In this document: positions 9,209 to 25,678 of the stretch, one piece after another
Numbering within the stretch: the first letter of the stretch is position 1
How the letters are laid out: each line of letters begins with the position of its first letter
Origin: Kribbella sp. CA-293567
GTDB lineage: Bacteria; Actinomycetota; Actinomycetes; Propionibacteriales; Kribbellaceae
Assembly: GCF_027627575.1 (NCBI RefSeq)
Contig: NZ_CP114065.1
Location: 3,410,001-3,474,000, forward strand
Length of the DNA: 64,000 nucleotides
Reading direction: 5' to 3'
Notes under the pieces: generated by a model
Seen by the model: the letters and a program-made list of their open reading frames with translations, nothing else
What the model was told of the DNA's origin: nothing
Databases searched by the model: none
Translations under genes and position numbers: made by a program

Positions 9209-9433
9209 GCTCTTTCACGGCTCCTTCGTCCACGCACCGCGACCGGTGCGCCTCGGCTGTCGGTCAGCTGCCGGTGGGGGTCACCGGCACCGGCCACGAT
9301 CCAGAGCCCACCTATATTCCGCCGATAACTCCGCCCCCGGCCGGTCCGGCGCAGGCGGCCGGAGCGGTCTGTATAGGGCCGGTATGGCGGTGCGGGCGAA
9401 GGTCGGGGTGGCTCATCGGCGAACGAAGGCTGG
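9209..9433. promoter_or_regulatory. Divergent promoter region between lipid-loading and biosynthetic operons
   Basis: This 225-bp gap separates two divergent operons and must hold promoters for both. It contains TATAGG-like hexamers on each strand ('GGAATATAGG' read leftward near 9311-9320 and 'GTATAGGG' rightward near 9371-9378), but no convincing -35 partners. Sites for the SARP regulator encoded at 42920-44737 would be expected here; I could not identify the repeats with confidence. Confidence 0.4.
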
Positions 9434-10450
9434 GTGGTGGCGGAGATGACGCGACAAGTGCTCCCGAGCATTCTCGAGAGCATCGGTGACACTCCTCTGG
9501 TCGAACTGGGGAAGGTGTTCACCGGTTTCGGTTCGCGGGTCTTCGCGAAGCTGGAACGGTTCAACCCCAGCGGCAGCATCAAGGACCGGACGGCGTACAG
9601 CATGGTGCGGGCGGCGCTGACCTCGGGCGAGCTGGTGCCCGGCCGGTCGGTGGTGGTCGAGTCGAGCTCGGGCAACCTGGCGATCGGGCTGGCCCAGATC
9701 TGCCGGTACTTCGGGCTGCGCTTCATCTGTGTGGTGGACGCGAACACGACCGACCGGAACCTGGCCATCCTGGACGCGTTCAAGGTCGAGGTCGAGGTGG
9801 TGACCGAACCCGACGCGATCGGCGGCCTGCTCGGCGCCCGGCAGCGCCGGGTCCGGGAACTGGCCGCCACCGTCCCCGACGCCTACTGGCCGAACCAGTA
9901 CGCCAACCCGATGAACCCGCGCGCGCACATCCAGACGATGCGGGAGATCGAGGAGGCCCTGCACGGCCGGGTCGACTACTTGTTCGCGTCGGTGAGCACG
10001 TTCGGCACCCTGCGCGGCTGTGTGGACCACGTCCGCGACCAGGGGATGCCGACCAGGGTGGTCGGGGTCGATGCCGTCGGCAGCGTCATCTTCGGCGGCT
10101 CGCCCGCGCCGCGGCTGCTGCCCGGGCACGGCGCCTCGGTCCGCCCCGCGCTGGCCGACCTGTCGCTGGTGGACGAGGTCGTGCACGTCTCGGACCTGGA
10201 GGCGGTGGCGTCCTGCCGCCGGCTGCTGATGACCGAGGCGATCCTGGCCGGTGGTTCGTCCGGCGCGACGCTGGCGGCGCTGGAGAAGCTGTCCGCCGGG
10301 ATCCCGGCCGGCTCGAACGTGGTGCTGATCTTCCCCGACGGCGGGGATCGCTACGTCGACACGGTGTACTCCGACGCCTGGGTCCGGCGGATGTTCGGTG
10401 ATGTGTCCCATCTGTGGAAGGAACCCTTCGAAATGAGCATCCCGGTATGA
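9434..10450 (+). CDS. sbnA: SbnA-type N-(2-amino-2-carboxyethyl)-L-glutamate synthase
   Basis: PLP enzyme of the cysteine synthase fold, 338 residues. SbnA condenses O-phospho-L-serine with glutamate as the first step to L-2,3-diaminopropionate (Dap). The PLP lysine is K50 in 'NPSGSIKDRTAYSM', followed by the 'ESSSGNLAIGLAQIC' and 'GGSSGATLAAL' loops that cradle substrate and phosphate. The C-terminus runs into SbnB with an ATGA overlap, the usual sbnA-sbnB pairing. I use the GTG at 9434, preceded by GAAGG; an ATG at 9446 is an alternative. VioB/VioK of viomycin are the same kind of pair. Supplies Dap to the synthetases. Confidence 0.9.
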   Translation: MVAEMTRQVLPSILESIGDTPLVELGKVFTGFGSRVFAKLERFNPSGSIKDRTAYSMVRAALTSGELVPGRSVVVESSSGNLAIGLAQICRYFGLRFICVVDANTTDRNLAILDAFKVEVEVVTEPDAIGGLLGARQRRVRELAATVPDAYWPNQYANPMNPRAHIQTMREIEEALHGRVDYLFASVSTFGTLRGCVDHVRDQGMPTRVVGVDAVGSVIFGGSPAPRLLPGHGASVRPALADLSLVDEVVHVSDLEAVASCRRLLMTEAILAGGSSGATLAALEKLSAGIPAGSNVVLIFPDGGDRYVDTVYSDAWVRRMFGDVSHLWKEPFEMSIPV

Positions 10451-11433
10451 TCGTTCTCGGCTACAAGGACGTCCAGCAGGTGCTGTCCGGCACCGAGACC
10501 GAGACCCTCGAGGTGGTCCGGTCGGCGTACCGGCTGCACGACGAGGGCCGCTCGGCCGTGCCGCACTCGGTCTTCCTGCGATTCCCCGGCGACCACCGCA
10601 ACCGCATCATCGGCCTGCCCGCCTTCGCCGGCGGCGACCGGCCGGTCGCGGGGATGAAGTGGATCGCCTCGTTCCCCGGCAATGTCGAGCGCGGACTGGA
10701 GCGGGCGAGTGCCGCCATCCTGCTGAACTCGCTGGAGACCGGTCATCCCGAGGCGCTGATCGAGGGCTCGCAGATCTCTGCCCGGCGGACCGCCGCCAGT
10801 GCCGCCGTCGCGGCGCAGGAGCTGGTCATCGAACCGCCGGCCGGAGTCACCCTGGTCGGGGCCGGGGTGATCAACCTGGAGATCTTCCGCTTCCTCACCG
10901 TCGCCCTGCCCAGCATCGAGCGGTTGACGGTCTTCGACACCGATCGGTCGCGGGCCGAGTCGTTCATCGCGAAGTGCCAGGAGATCAAGCAGGTCGCGGC
11001 ACAGGCGGCCGACTCGCTCGACGCGGCGCTGGCGGCCCAGCCGCTGGTCAGCTTCGCCACCACGGCGATCGAGCCGCACACGGACCTGTCGGCCTGCCGG
11101 CCGGGCACCGTGGTGCTGCACATCTCGCTACGAGACCTCCACCCGGAAGCGATCGTTGCCGCCCGCAACATCGTGGACGACGCCGACCATGTCTGCCGGG
11201 AAGGCACCTCGCTGTTCCTGGCCGAGCAGCAGACCGGCGGCCGCGAGTTCATCGACGCGCCGATCGGCGCGCTGCTGCGGGGCACCGCGAAGCTGCAGCG
11301 GCGGCCGGACGAGCTCGTCGTCTACTCGCCGTTCGGTCTCGGCGTGCTGGACATGGCGCTGGCCGACCACGTCCGGGTCGTCGCGGAGCAGCGCGGTCTC
11401 GGCGCCACCTTCGACGGCTTCGTGCCGTCCTGA
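10447..11433 (+). CDS. sbnB: SbnB-type N-(2-amino-2-carboxyethyl)-L-glutamate dehydrogenase
   Basis: 328-residue member of the ornithine cyclodeaminase/mu-crystallin family. SbnB oxidatively cleaves the SbnA product with NAD to give L-2,3-diaminopropionate and 2-oxoglutarate. The NAD-binding loop 'VTLVGAGVINLEIFRFL' and the substrate region 'AGMKWIASFPGN' are visible. The ATG at 10447 overlaps the stop of sbnA (ATGA), so I reject the open extension further upstream. Together with SbnA and the carbamoyltransferase at 25679-26611 this suggests a Dap or ureido-Dap building block. Confidence 0.9.
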   Translation: MIVLGYKDVQQVLSGTETETLEVVRSAYRLHDEGRSAVPHSVFLRFPGDHRNRIIGLPAFAGGDRPVAGMKWIASFPGNVERGLERASAAILLNSLETGHPEALIEGSQISARRTAASAAVAAQELVIEPPAGVTLVGAGVINLEIFRFLTVALPSIERLTVFDTDRSRAESFIAKCQEIKQVAAQAADSLDAALAAQPLVSFATTAIEPHTDLSACRPGTVVLHISLRDLHPEAIVAARNIVDDADHVCREGTSLFLAEQQTGGREFIDAPIGALLRGTAKLQRRPDELVVYSPFGLGVLDMALADHVRVVAEQRGLGATFDGFVPS

Positions 11434-11454
11434 CCGTGACAACTGGAGCAGAAG

Positions 11455-11655
11455 ATGCCTGAAGCAACCGATGGACCGGCCTACCTGGTGGTCCGCAACA
11501 GCGAAGAACAGCACTCGATCCTCGCGGTCGGCAAGCCACTGCCGAAGGGCTGGCAGCCCGCCGGGTTCGAGGGCAGCAAGACGGCCTGCCTGGAGCACAT
11601 CGACGCCGTCTGGACGGACCTGCGCCCGCTGAGCCTGCGCCGGTCCCTCGCCTAG
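11455..11655 (+). CDS. MbtH-like NRPS accessory protein (copy 1)
   Basis: 66 residues with the family pattern: '[14 protein letters not shown]', '[21 protein letters not shown]' (Trp and Cys-Leu-Glu positions) and '[11 protein letters not shown]'. MbtH-like proteins bind adenylation domains and help their folding and activity. Sits 21 nt after sbnB and 70 nt before the first synthetase gene. A second, clearly different copy lies just before NRPS3 (30630-30830), so each may serve a different synthetase. Confidence 0.95.
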   Translation: MPEATDGPAYLVVRNSEEQHSILAVGKPLPKGWQPAGFEGSKTACLEHIDAVWTDLRPLSLRRSLA

Positions 11656-11725
11656 TTCCGAAGCCCGACCCGCTCCGCTCCACCACTCCGCCCGTACGAA
11701 CCGGAACCGCCAGGAGACCACTGCC

Positions 11726-16617
<4,892 letters not shown>

Positions 16618-16618
<1 letters not shown>

Positions 16619-19600
16619 TGTCCACCACTGACGCCCGGGAAGAACTGCTGCGCCGCCGGCTGGCGGGGGCACTGGGAGGCCGCCGATCGACGATCGCCCC
16701 GGCGGACCGGAGCAAGCCGCTGCCGCTGTCGTTCGGCCAGCAACAGATGTGGTTCCTGAACCGGCTGGACACCGGCAGCCCGGAGTACCTGCTGCCTGCC
16801 GCGCTGCGGATGCGCGGTCCGCTCGATCTCGACGCGCTCCGCCGGTCGTGGGGTGAACTGCTGGCCCGGCACGAGATCCTCCGCACCCGGTACGAACTCC
16901 GTGCCGGTGAGCCGGTCCAGCTGGTCGACTCCGCGAGCGATCAGGGCCGGGGCAACGAACTGCGGGTGGTCGAGCTCGGCGACGGACCGTCACGCGAGGC
17001 GGCGCTCGGCGAGGTACTGCGGGAGCAGACCAGCACCGGCTTCGACCTGGAGACGCAGTGGCCTGCCCGGGCGACGCTGGTGCGCGTGGCGGCCGACGAT
17101 CACCTGCTGATCGTCGTACTGCATCACATCGCCGGTGACGCGTGGTCGACCGAGTTGCTGTCCGCCGAGCTGAGTGAGCTGTACGGCGCGCACTCGGCCG
17201 GGGTCACCCCGTCGCTGGAAGAGCTCCCCCTGCAGTACGCCGACTTCGCCGCCTGGCAGCGCGATCAGGACCTGGCGGCGGAGCTGGAGTGGTGGCGCGA
17301 GCAGCTGGCCGGAATCCGTCCGGTCGAACTGCCGGCCGATCGGCCCCGGTCCGCCGTCCGGAGCAACGCCGGCGCGGATCTGCCCTTCGTCCTGCCGGAC
17401 GGTCTCGCCGACCAGGTCCGCATCCTGGCCGGCAAGTTCGGTACGACGCCGTTCGTGGTGATGCTGACGGCGTACCAGCTGATGCTGACGAGGTACACGG
17501 GTGAGCAGGACGTTGCCGTCGGCACCGTTGTGTCCGGCCGGACCCGGCCGGAGCTGCAGCGGTTGATCGGCTACGGCATCAACAGCCTGGTGATCCGGAC
17601 CCGCTGGACCGGTGACCCCACTTTCGCCGACCTCGTGCGGCAGACCCATGCCCGGGTACTGGACGCGCACGACCACCAGACGGTGCCGTTCGCCAAGCTG
17701 GTCGACGAACTGCAGCCGGAGCGGGACATGTCGCGCTCGCCGCTGTTCCAGGTGGCCTTCGTCGTGCGGCAGGCCCAGCCGGACGCGTTCGCGTTGGGCG
17801 AGCTGGTCGCCGAGCCGGTACCGACCGGCTTCACCGTGGCCAAGTTCGACCTGAACCTGAAGCTGACCGAGACGCCGGACGGTGCTCTGGACGGCGTCCT
17901 GACCTACGCGACGGCGCTCTTCGACGAGTCCACCGCGCGCCGGCTGTCGGCGCACTTCGTCCGGCTGCTGGCCGAAGGCGTCGCCGAGCCCGATCGGCCA
18001 CAGTCGGCCCTGGAGATGTTCGGCCCGGCCGAGCTGGCCGAACTCACCGACGTCTTCGCCACCGGTGAGGAACTGGAGGTCACCGCGCCGGTGCACGAGC
18101 AGGTCGCTCGCCGGACCCCGAACGCGCTCGCGATCGTGGACGGTGCGAACCGGCTGACCTACGGCGAGCTGAACGCGCGGGCCAACCGGCTGGCCAGGTT
18201 CCTCGTGGACGAGGGTGTCGGGCCGGAGTCGCGGGTGGCCGTCGCGATTCCCCGTTCGGCCGACCTGGTGGTCGCCGTGCTGGCGGTGCTGAAGGCCGGT
18301 GCGGCGTACGTGCCGGTCGATCCGGAGTACCCGGCGGAGCGGAACGCCTACATTCTCGAGGACTCCGACCCGGAGCTGATCCTGGTCTCCGGTTCGGCGA
18401 CCCAGGGGCTGCCGGCAACGAGTGCGCCGGCCGTGGCGGTCGACTACCCGGCCAGGTTCGCGAGCTACCCGGACACCGAACCGGGGATCACGGCCGAACC
18501 CGGCAATCCGGCGTACCTGATCTACACCTCGGGGTCGACGGGCCGGCCGAAGGGCGTCGTGGTCGAGCACCGGCAGCTGTCCGGATACCTGGCCTGGTGC
18601 GCCGCTGAGTACGACGGACTGGCCGGCTCGTCGCTGCTGCACTCCTCCGTGTCGTTCGACCTGACGGTCAACGCGCTGTGGGGTCCACTGGTCCTCGGCG
18701 GTCACGTGGTGATCGGCGCGCTCGACGGCAGCCAGCCAGCGCCGGAGGTGGCGCCGACGTTCGTCAAGGTGACCCCGAGCCATCTGCCCTTCCTGGTCGA
18801 GCTGCCGGACGAGTTCTCGCCGACCGGCGTACTGATGACCGGTGGCGAGGCACTGACCGGTGACTCGGTCGATGCGTGGCGGGCCAAGCACCCGGGCGTC
18901 ACGGTGATCAACGAGTACGGCCCGACGGAGACCACGGTCGGCTGTACGGCGCTGCGGATCGAGCCGGACGACGCGCTGCCTTCGGGCGGTCTGCCGATCG
19001 GCAAGCCGATGCCGAACTCCAGCATCTTCGTACTGGACGCGTTCCTGCGTCCCACGCCCGTCGGTGTGGTCGGCGAGCTCTACGTCGCCGGCGACTGCGT
19101 CACCCGGGGTTACCTGAACCGGCCGGACCTGACCGCGGCGAAGTACGTCGCCTGTCCGTGGCTGCCGGGGGAGCGGATGTACCGGACCGGCGACCTCGCC
19201 GCCTGGGACGTGGACGGCACGCTGACCTGCCCGAGCCGGGTAGACAACCAGGTGAAGATCCACGGGTACCGGATCGAGCTCGGCGAGATCGAGAGCACGC
19301 TGCTGCGCCACCCCGCGGTCGGTCAGGCGATCGTCGTCGCGCGCGACACCGCCCACGGCGACAAGCGGCTGGTCGCGTACGTCGTCACGGCCGGCGAACT
19401 CGACCAGGCCGCACTGCGCGCCCAGCTGCAGGAGTGGCTGCCGGAGTACATGGTGCCGTCGGCGATCGTCGGCCTGGACGCGATTCCGCTGACCGACAAC
19501 GGCAAGACCGACCTGCGGGCACTGCCCGAACCAGGGATCGCGCCGGTGGACGCCGACCACACCGTGACGGCACGCACCACCACCGAGGAGCAGCTGGCCG

Positions 19601-22600
19601 AGGTCTGGGCGAAGGTGCTCGGGCGGACCGAGATCGACGTCCACACAAGCTTCTTCGAGCTCGGCGGCGACTCGCTGAGCGCGGTGGCCGTGGTCGGCGC
19701 GCTGCGCGAAACCGGCGTGGACGTGGCGGTGTGGGACGTCTTCGAGTACCGCACGGTGGCCGCGCTGGCGGAGAAGCTGACCGGCCGCGAGGTGCGGGAA
19801 GAGACGTTCGTCGCGCCTTTCGGGCTGATCTCCGCCGACGACCGCGACGCACTGCCGGCCGGTGTCACCGACGCCTATCCGTTGTCGCAGGCGCAGACCG
19901 GCATGGTGGCAGAGATGCTGGCCGGCGCGGACGAGGCGCACTACCACAACACGACCTCGCACCGGATCCTCGACGATCAGCCGTTCGACCTGACAGCCAT
20001 GCAGGCCGCCGCCGCGCTACTGGTCGAACGGCACCAGAACCTGCGCACCTCGATCGACCTGGGCACCTACTCACGCCCGCTCCAACTGGTGCACTCGTCC
20101 GCCGTGCTGCCGGTCGGCGTCACCGCGCTCGGTGACGCCGATCTCGACCAGGCACTGCGCGCCTACCGCGCGGCCGAGCGGTCGCGGCCGTTCGACCTGT
20201 CGTCACCCGCGCTGCTGCGTTTCCACGTGCACACGACGAATCAGACCGACTCCTGGTGGCTCACCAGCACCGAATGCCATGCCGTGTCGGAGGGCTGGAG
20301 CTATCACTCGTTGCTGATGGAACTGGTGACCACCTACCGCGCGATCCGGGCCGGTCAGCGGCCGGCGGGCCACGAGGCTCCGAAGGTCCGGTACGCCGAC
20401 TTCATCGCCGGCGAGCTCGAATCGCTGGCCTCGGCTGAGGACAAGGCCTACTGGCTGGACATCGCCACCGGGTATCCCGCCGGTGAACTGCCGGCCGGCT
20501 GGGGCGAGGACGGCGAACCCCACGCGCTGTACGCCGGTGCGCGGGCGATCGACCTCGAGGACGGGCTGCGGGCCCTCGCTGCCGCGGCCGACGCCTCGCT
20601 CAAGTCCGTGATGCTGGCGGCCCACGTCAAGGTGATGAGCCTGCTGAGCGCGGAGACGGCCTTCACCACCGGCCTGGTCTGCGACGCCCGGCCGGAGGCG
20701 GCCGGCGCCGACAAGGTGCACGGCATGTACCTCAACACGCTGCCGTTCGCGGTCGAGCGGGGCGCGCGAACCTGGCGCGAACTGGTCGAGCAGACCTTCG
20801 CCCGCGAGCTGGAGCTGTGGCCGCACCGGCGCTACCCGATGCCGCAGATCCAGCGGGACGCGGGCCGCCGGCTGATCAACATCTTCTTCAACTACCAGGA
20901 CTTCCGGCAGCTCGACGACGACCTGATCGACCCGTACGCCGGGGAGACCTACGAGTCGCTCGACGACCTGCCGGTGGTGGCGTCCCGGCGTACCAGCCTG
21001 CAGAACGAGAGCATCACCGAAGTACCGCTGACGGTGTCGTCCCGCGGTGGCTACGTGATCCTGACGGCCGACTCCCGGGTGATCAGCAAGGACAACGCCG
21101 AGCGGCTGGCCGGAATCTACCGTTCGGTGCTGGAGGCGATGGCGGCCGACCCCGACGGCGATGCCCAGCTGTCGCACCTGCCGGCCGGCGAGCTGGACCT
21201 GGTGCTGCGGCAGTTCGCCGAGGGACCGGTACGGGCCGGATCGCCGGCGCTGCTGCCGGACCTGATCGCCGAGTCGGTGGTCAGGGCGCCGGACAGGACC
21301 GCAGTACTTGCCGAAGGCATCGAGCTGACGTACGCCGGACTGGACCAGCGGGCGAACCGCCTGGCCAGGCTGCTGATCGCCAAGGGGGTCGGCCCCGAGT
21401 CGCGGGTCGCCGTCGCGCTGCCACGCTCGGTCGAGCTGATCGTCGCGCTGCTCGCGGTGGTGAAGGCGGGCGGTGCGTACGTACCGATCGACCCCGAGAA
21501 CCCGGTCGATCGCGTCGGCTTCGTGCTCACCGACTCGGATCCGGTGCTGTTGCTGACCACCGCCGACCTGCTGGACCGGTTGCCGGTGGGGGAGGTGCCC
21601 CTGCTGGTCCTGAACGCCGAGACGGCGGCCGATCAGGCGGGCGAGCCGGTGACCGACGCGGACCGCTCGGCGCCGCTGCGCCGGGAGAACGCGATCTACA
21701 CCATCTACACCTCGGGCTCGACCGGCCGGCCGAAGGGCGCGGTACTGGAGCACCGTCAGGTGGCCAACTATCTGGCCTGGTGCGCCGACCACTGTGAGGG
21801 GCTGGCGACGTCCTCGTTGCTGCACTCGTCGGCGTCCTTCGACCTGACCGTGAACGCTCTCTGGGGCCCGCTGACGCTGGGTGGCACGGTGATCCTGGGC
21901 GCGCTGGACGGGACCGAGGAGCAGCCGTTGACCAAGCCCGGCTTCGTCAAGGTCACGCCGAGCCACCTCACGATGCTGACCGAACTGTCACCGGACTGGT
22001 CGCCGTCACTGCAGCTGATGACCGGGGGAGAGCCCCTGCTGGGCGAGGTCGCTCAGGCTTGGCGGTCCGCCCACCCTGAGGTTGCCCTCATCAACGAGTA
22101 CGGCCCGACCGAGACCACCGTCGCGGTCACCGCGCTCACCTACCGGCCCGGCGACCCGTTGCCGGACGGACCGGTCACGATCGGCCGGCCGATGACGAAC
22201 CTGCGGATCTACGTGCTGGACGGCAACCTGCAGCCGGCGCCGATCGGCGTCGTCGGTGAGCTGTACGTCGCCGGACCACAGGTTGCCCGCGGCTACCACA
22301 GCCGGCCGGACCTGTCGGCGTCGTCCTTCGTCGCCTGCCCGTGGGGGCCGCCCGGCGAGCGGATGTACCGCACCGGAGATCTGGCCGCGTGGAACCCGGA
22401 CGGCACCCTCACCTGCCCCGGCCGGGCCGACGACCAGGTCAAGATCCACGGCTACCGGATCGAGCTCGGCGAGGTGGAGACCACCATCCTGCGGTACCAC
22501 GCCGTCGGGCACGCGACCGTGATCGCCAGGGAGGACCGCCCCGGCGACCGCAAACTGGTCGCGTACGTCGTCCCCTCCGCCCCGCTCGACCTGGACGAGC

Positions 22601-25600
22601 TCCGCGACGCGGTGGCCGGATGGCTGCCGGAGTACATGGTTCCCTCGGCCTTCGTCGAGCTGACTGCCCTGCCGTTGACAGCCAGTGGCAAGCTCGATCG
22701 CGCGGCACTGCCGGCCCCGGACTACACAGCCGTCGAAACCGAGTACGTCGTACCGCGGACCGCTGTGGAGCAGCAGATCGCCGCGGTCTGGCGCAAGGCG
22801 CTGGCGGTCGACCGGGTCGGTGCCTTCGACAGCTTCTTCGACCTCGGTGGTGACTCGATCAGCGCCGTCTCCGTGGTCGGTGGACTGCGCCGGGCCGGTC
22901 TCGACGCGGGCGTGAAGGACGTCTTCGAACTGCGCACGGTGGCCGCGCTGGCGGAGCGGCTGACCGGCCGTCCGGTCGCCGCTGCGGAGACCTCGGTGCA
23001 GCCGTTCGCCCTGATCAGCTCCGGGGACCGGGCGTTGCTGCCGGCCGGCGTAGCCGACGCGTACCCGCTGTCCGAGGCACAGACCGGGATGATGGTCGAG
23101 TTGCTCTCGACGGAGGTCCCGCGGAGTTACCACAACGTCGTCTCGACCCGCCTGACCGACGAGAAGCCCTTGTCCGTCGAGGCTCTGCGGCAGGCGCTCG
23201 CGCTGCTGATCGAGCGTCACGAAGTACTGCGGACCGGGGTCGACCTGGAAACCTACTCGGTCCCGATGCAGCTGGTGCACGCCGCCGCGGAGGTGCCGCT
23301 GACGGTGGTCGACCTGACCGGGCTGCCGCCGGCGATCCAGCGGCAGGCGCTGGCCGGCTTCCAGACCGAGGAGCAGGCGACCCACTTCGATCACCGTACG
23401 CCGCCGCTGCTGCGCTTCGCCGTACACCAGCTCGACGAGCACAGCTGGCAGGCCACGGTGACCCAGAACCACGTGATCCTGGAAGGCTGGAGCCACCACG
23501 CCCTGGTGATGGAACTGCTCGACTACTACGGCCGGTTCCGTGACGGCTTGCCACAAGAGCCGTGGGAGCAGCCGCCGGTCCGCTTCGCCGACGCCATCGC
23601 CGGTGAACTGGCGGCGCTGCAGTCCGCGGAGGACCGCGCGTACTGGGCGGAGGTCGCCGCTCTGCCGAAGTTCACCATCCCGGCCGGCTGGAATGGTGAC
23701 GCCGCGGGCGAGCGGACGGCGTACCGGGTGGAGGTGCCGTACGCCGACCTGGAGCCGAGGCTGCGGGTAGTTGCCACGGAGTCGCAGGCCTCGCTGAAGA
23801 GCGTCCTCTTCGCCGCGCATCTGGCGGTCCTCAGTTCGCTGACCGACCATCAAGAATTCCACAGCGGGCTGACCAGTCACATCCGCCCGGCCGTCGAGGG
23901 CGCGGAGCGCGTCTACGGCATGCACCTGAACATGCTGCCGGTGCCGATGCGGCGTACGCCGGGCAGCTGGCGTGAACTGGTCACGCAAACCTTCGCCGCC
24001 GAGGGAGACCTCTGGCCGCACCGGTTCTTCCCGATGCCGGTGATCCAGCGGGAGCTGAGTCAGGAACGGCGTCTGCTCGACGTCTTCTTCAGCTTCCAGG
24101 ACTACAGCTCACTGACTGCCCGCGGCGACGGGTTCGGAGTCGAAGGCCTGGACGACAGTGTCGCCAGCGGAACCACGGAGTTCCCGCTGTCGGTGGCGAC
24201 CGGCCCTGGCTACCTGGTCGTGCGCTCCAACACCCGGGCACTCGACCGGACGGCGGCCGACCGGCTGGCGTCGATGTACCGCACGGCGCTCGAGGCGATC
24301 GTGGCAAACCCGGAGTCCCGGTGGGACACCTGCGAACTGCTGCCTGCCGACGAACGCCCCGGCCTGAGCCAGGCACCGGCCGAGCCGGCCGAGCGCACGT
24401 TCGAACCGCCGCGGACCGAGACCGAGCGGATCCTGGCCAAGATCTGGGCGAAGCTGCTCGACCTGCCGCGGGTCGGCCGCCACGACCGGTTCTTCGAGCT
24501 CGGCGGCTACTCCATGCTGCTGGTGAAGACGGTCTCGAAGGCGAAGGCGAAGGGCCTGCCGCTGTCGCTGTTCATGTACTACGACAGCGACCGCCTCGAC
24601 CACCTCGCCCTTGCGGTGGACGCCGCCCTCGCCGCCGAGCGTGGCGACGGACCGGCCGCCTGGTACGGTCCAGGCGCCGATCTGTTGCCAGAGGCAATGG
24701 ATGAGCTGGCAGTGCCAGGAGCCGTCGTGGCACTGCTGGAGCACGGCGAGCTGACCGAGATCCGGGCCCTCGGCAGGGTTTCCGCGGACACCGCCGAGCC
24801 GGTGACGGCCGACACGCTCTTCACGGTTGCCTCGGTGAGCAAGCTGGTCACCGCGGTCGGCGCGCTGAAGCTGGTCGACGACGGACAGCTCGATCTGGAC
24901 GAGGACATCCACCGGTACCTGACCAGCTGGGAGGTTCCCGGCCGGCCGCGGGTCACGCTGCGGCAACTGCTGGGCCATCGATCCGGCTTCACGGTCTCAC
25001 CCGGCGGCGGTGTCGCGCCTGGACAGCAGGTGCCCACGCTCCTCGATCTGCTGCACGGGCGGGGAGCCGCCACGAACGAACCGATCCGTTGCGATCGCCC
25101 ACCGGGTGAGGCGTTCGTGAAGGCCGGAGCGAACTTCGTCGTCCTGCAGCAGCTGATCGAGGACGTCACCGGCAGGCCGTTCGCCACCGCTGCCCGGCGG
25201 CTGGTGCTCGACCCGCTGGGCATGACCGCCTCCAGCTACGACCCCGCCTTCCCGATCACCGCGGGCAAACCCGTTGCCCTCGGCCACCTCGCCGACGGGC
25301 CGCTCGAAGGAGGCTGGCGGATCCGGGCCGACGCGGCGTCGGGCGGGCTGTGGACCACGGCAGGAGATCTCGCCACGCTCACTCTCGAGATCCGCCGCTC
25401 GTACCTGGGCCGGCCGCGGGCGCTGCTGTCCCAGCCGGTCGCGCGGCAGATGCTGACGCCCTCCGGCGACGGCTCGTTCGGTCTCGGCGCGACCGCCGAA
25501 CAGAACGGCGACGACGTCCAGTTCGGCCATGGGGGCGAACCCCGCGGGTACTACGCCGGAACCATCTGCCGGGTCACCTCCGGCCACGGCTTCGTCCTGC

Positions 25601-25665
25601 TGGCGAACGCCACCGCAGGCAAGAACCTCGCCCAGGGGCTGGCCGGCCGCCTGGCTTCCGCTTAG
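16618..25665 (+). CDS. Nonribosomal peptide synthetase 2 (C-A-T-C-A-T-C-T-serine hydrolase)
   Basis: 3015 residues. C1 about 35-460 has 'HHIAGDAW' (final Gly of HHxxxDG is Ala); A1 about 476-975, code DLNKMGEVGK; T1 Ser near 1019; C2 about 1085-1530 with 'CHAVSEGWS'; A2 about 1544-2035, code DLNKMGEVAK; T2 Ser near 2080; C3 about 2147-2570 with 'NHVILEGWS'; T3 Ser near 2632 in '[10 protein letters not shown]'; then, from about 2690, a beta-lactamase/penicillin-binding-protein fold with 'SVSK' (S2739, K2742) and a late 'HGGEPRG'. Both A codes resemble the Asn code. C3-T3 has no A domain. The last domain is likely the chain-release enzyme, like SurE-type PBP thioesterases, but fused in cis. The expected Tyr-x-Asn motif is not seen ('FVKAGANF'). 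Confidence 0.95.
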
Positions 25666-25678
25666 GTAGGAGACCCCG

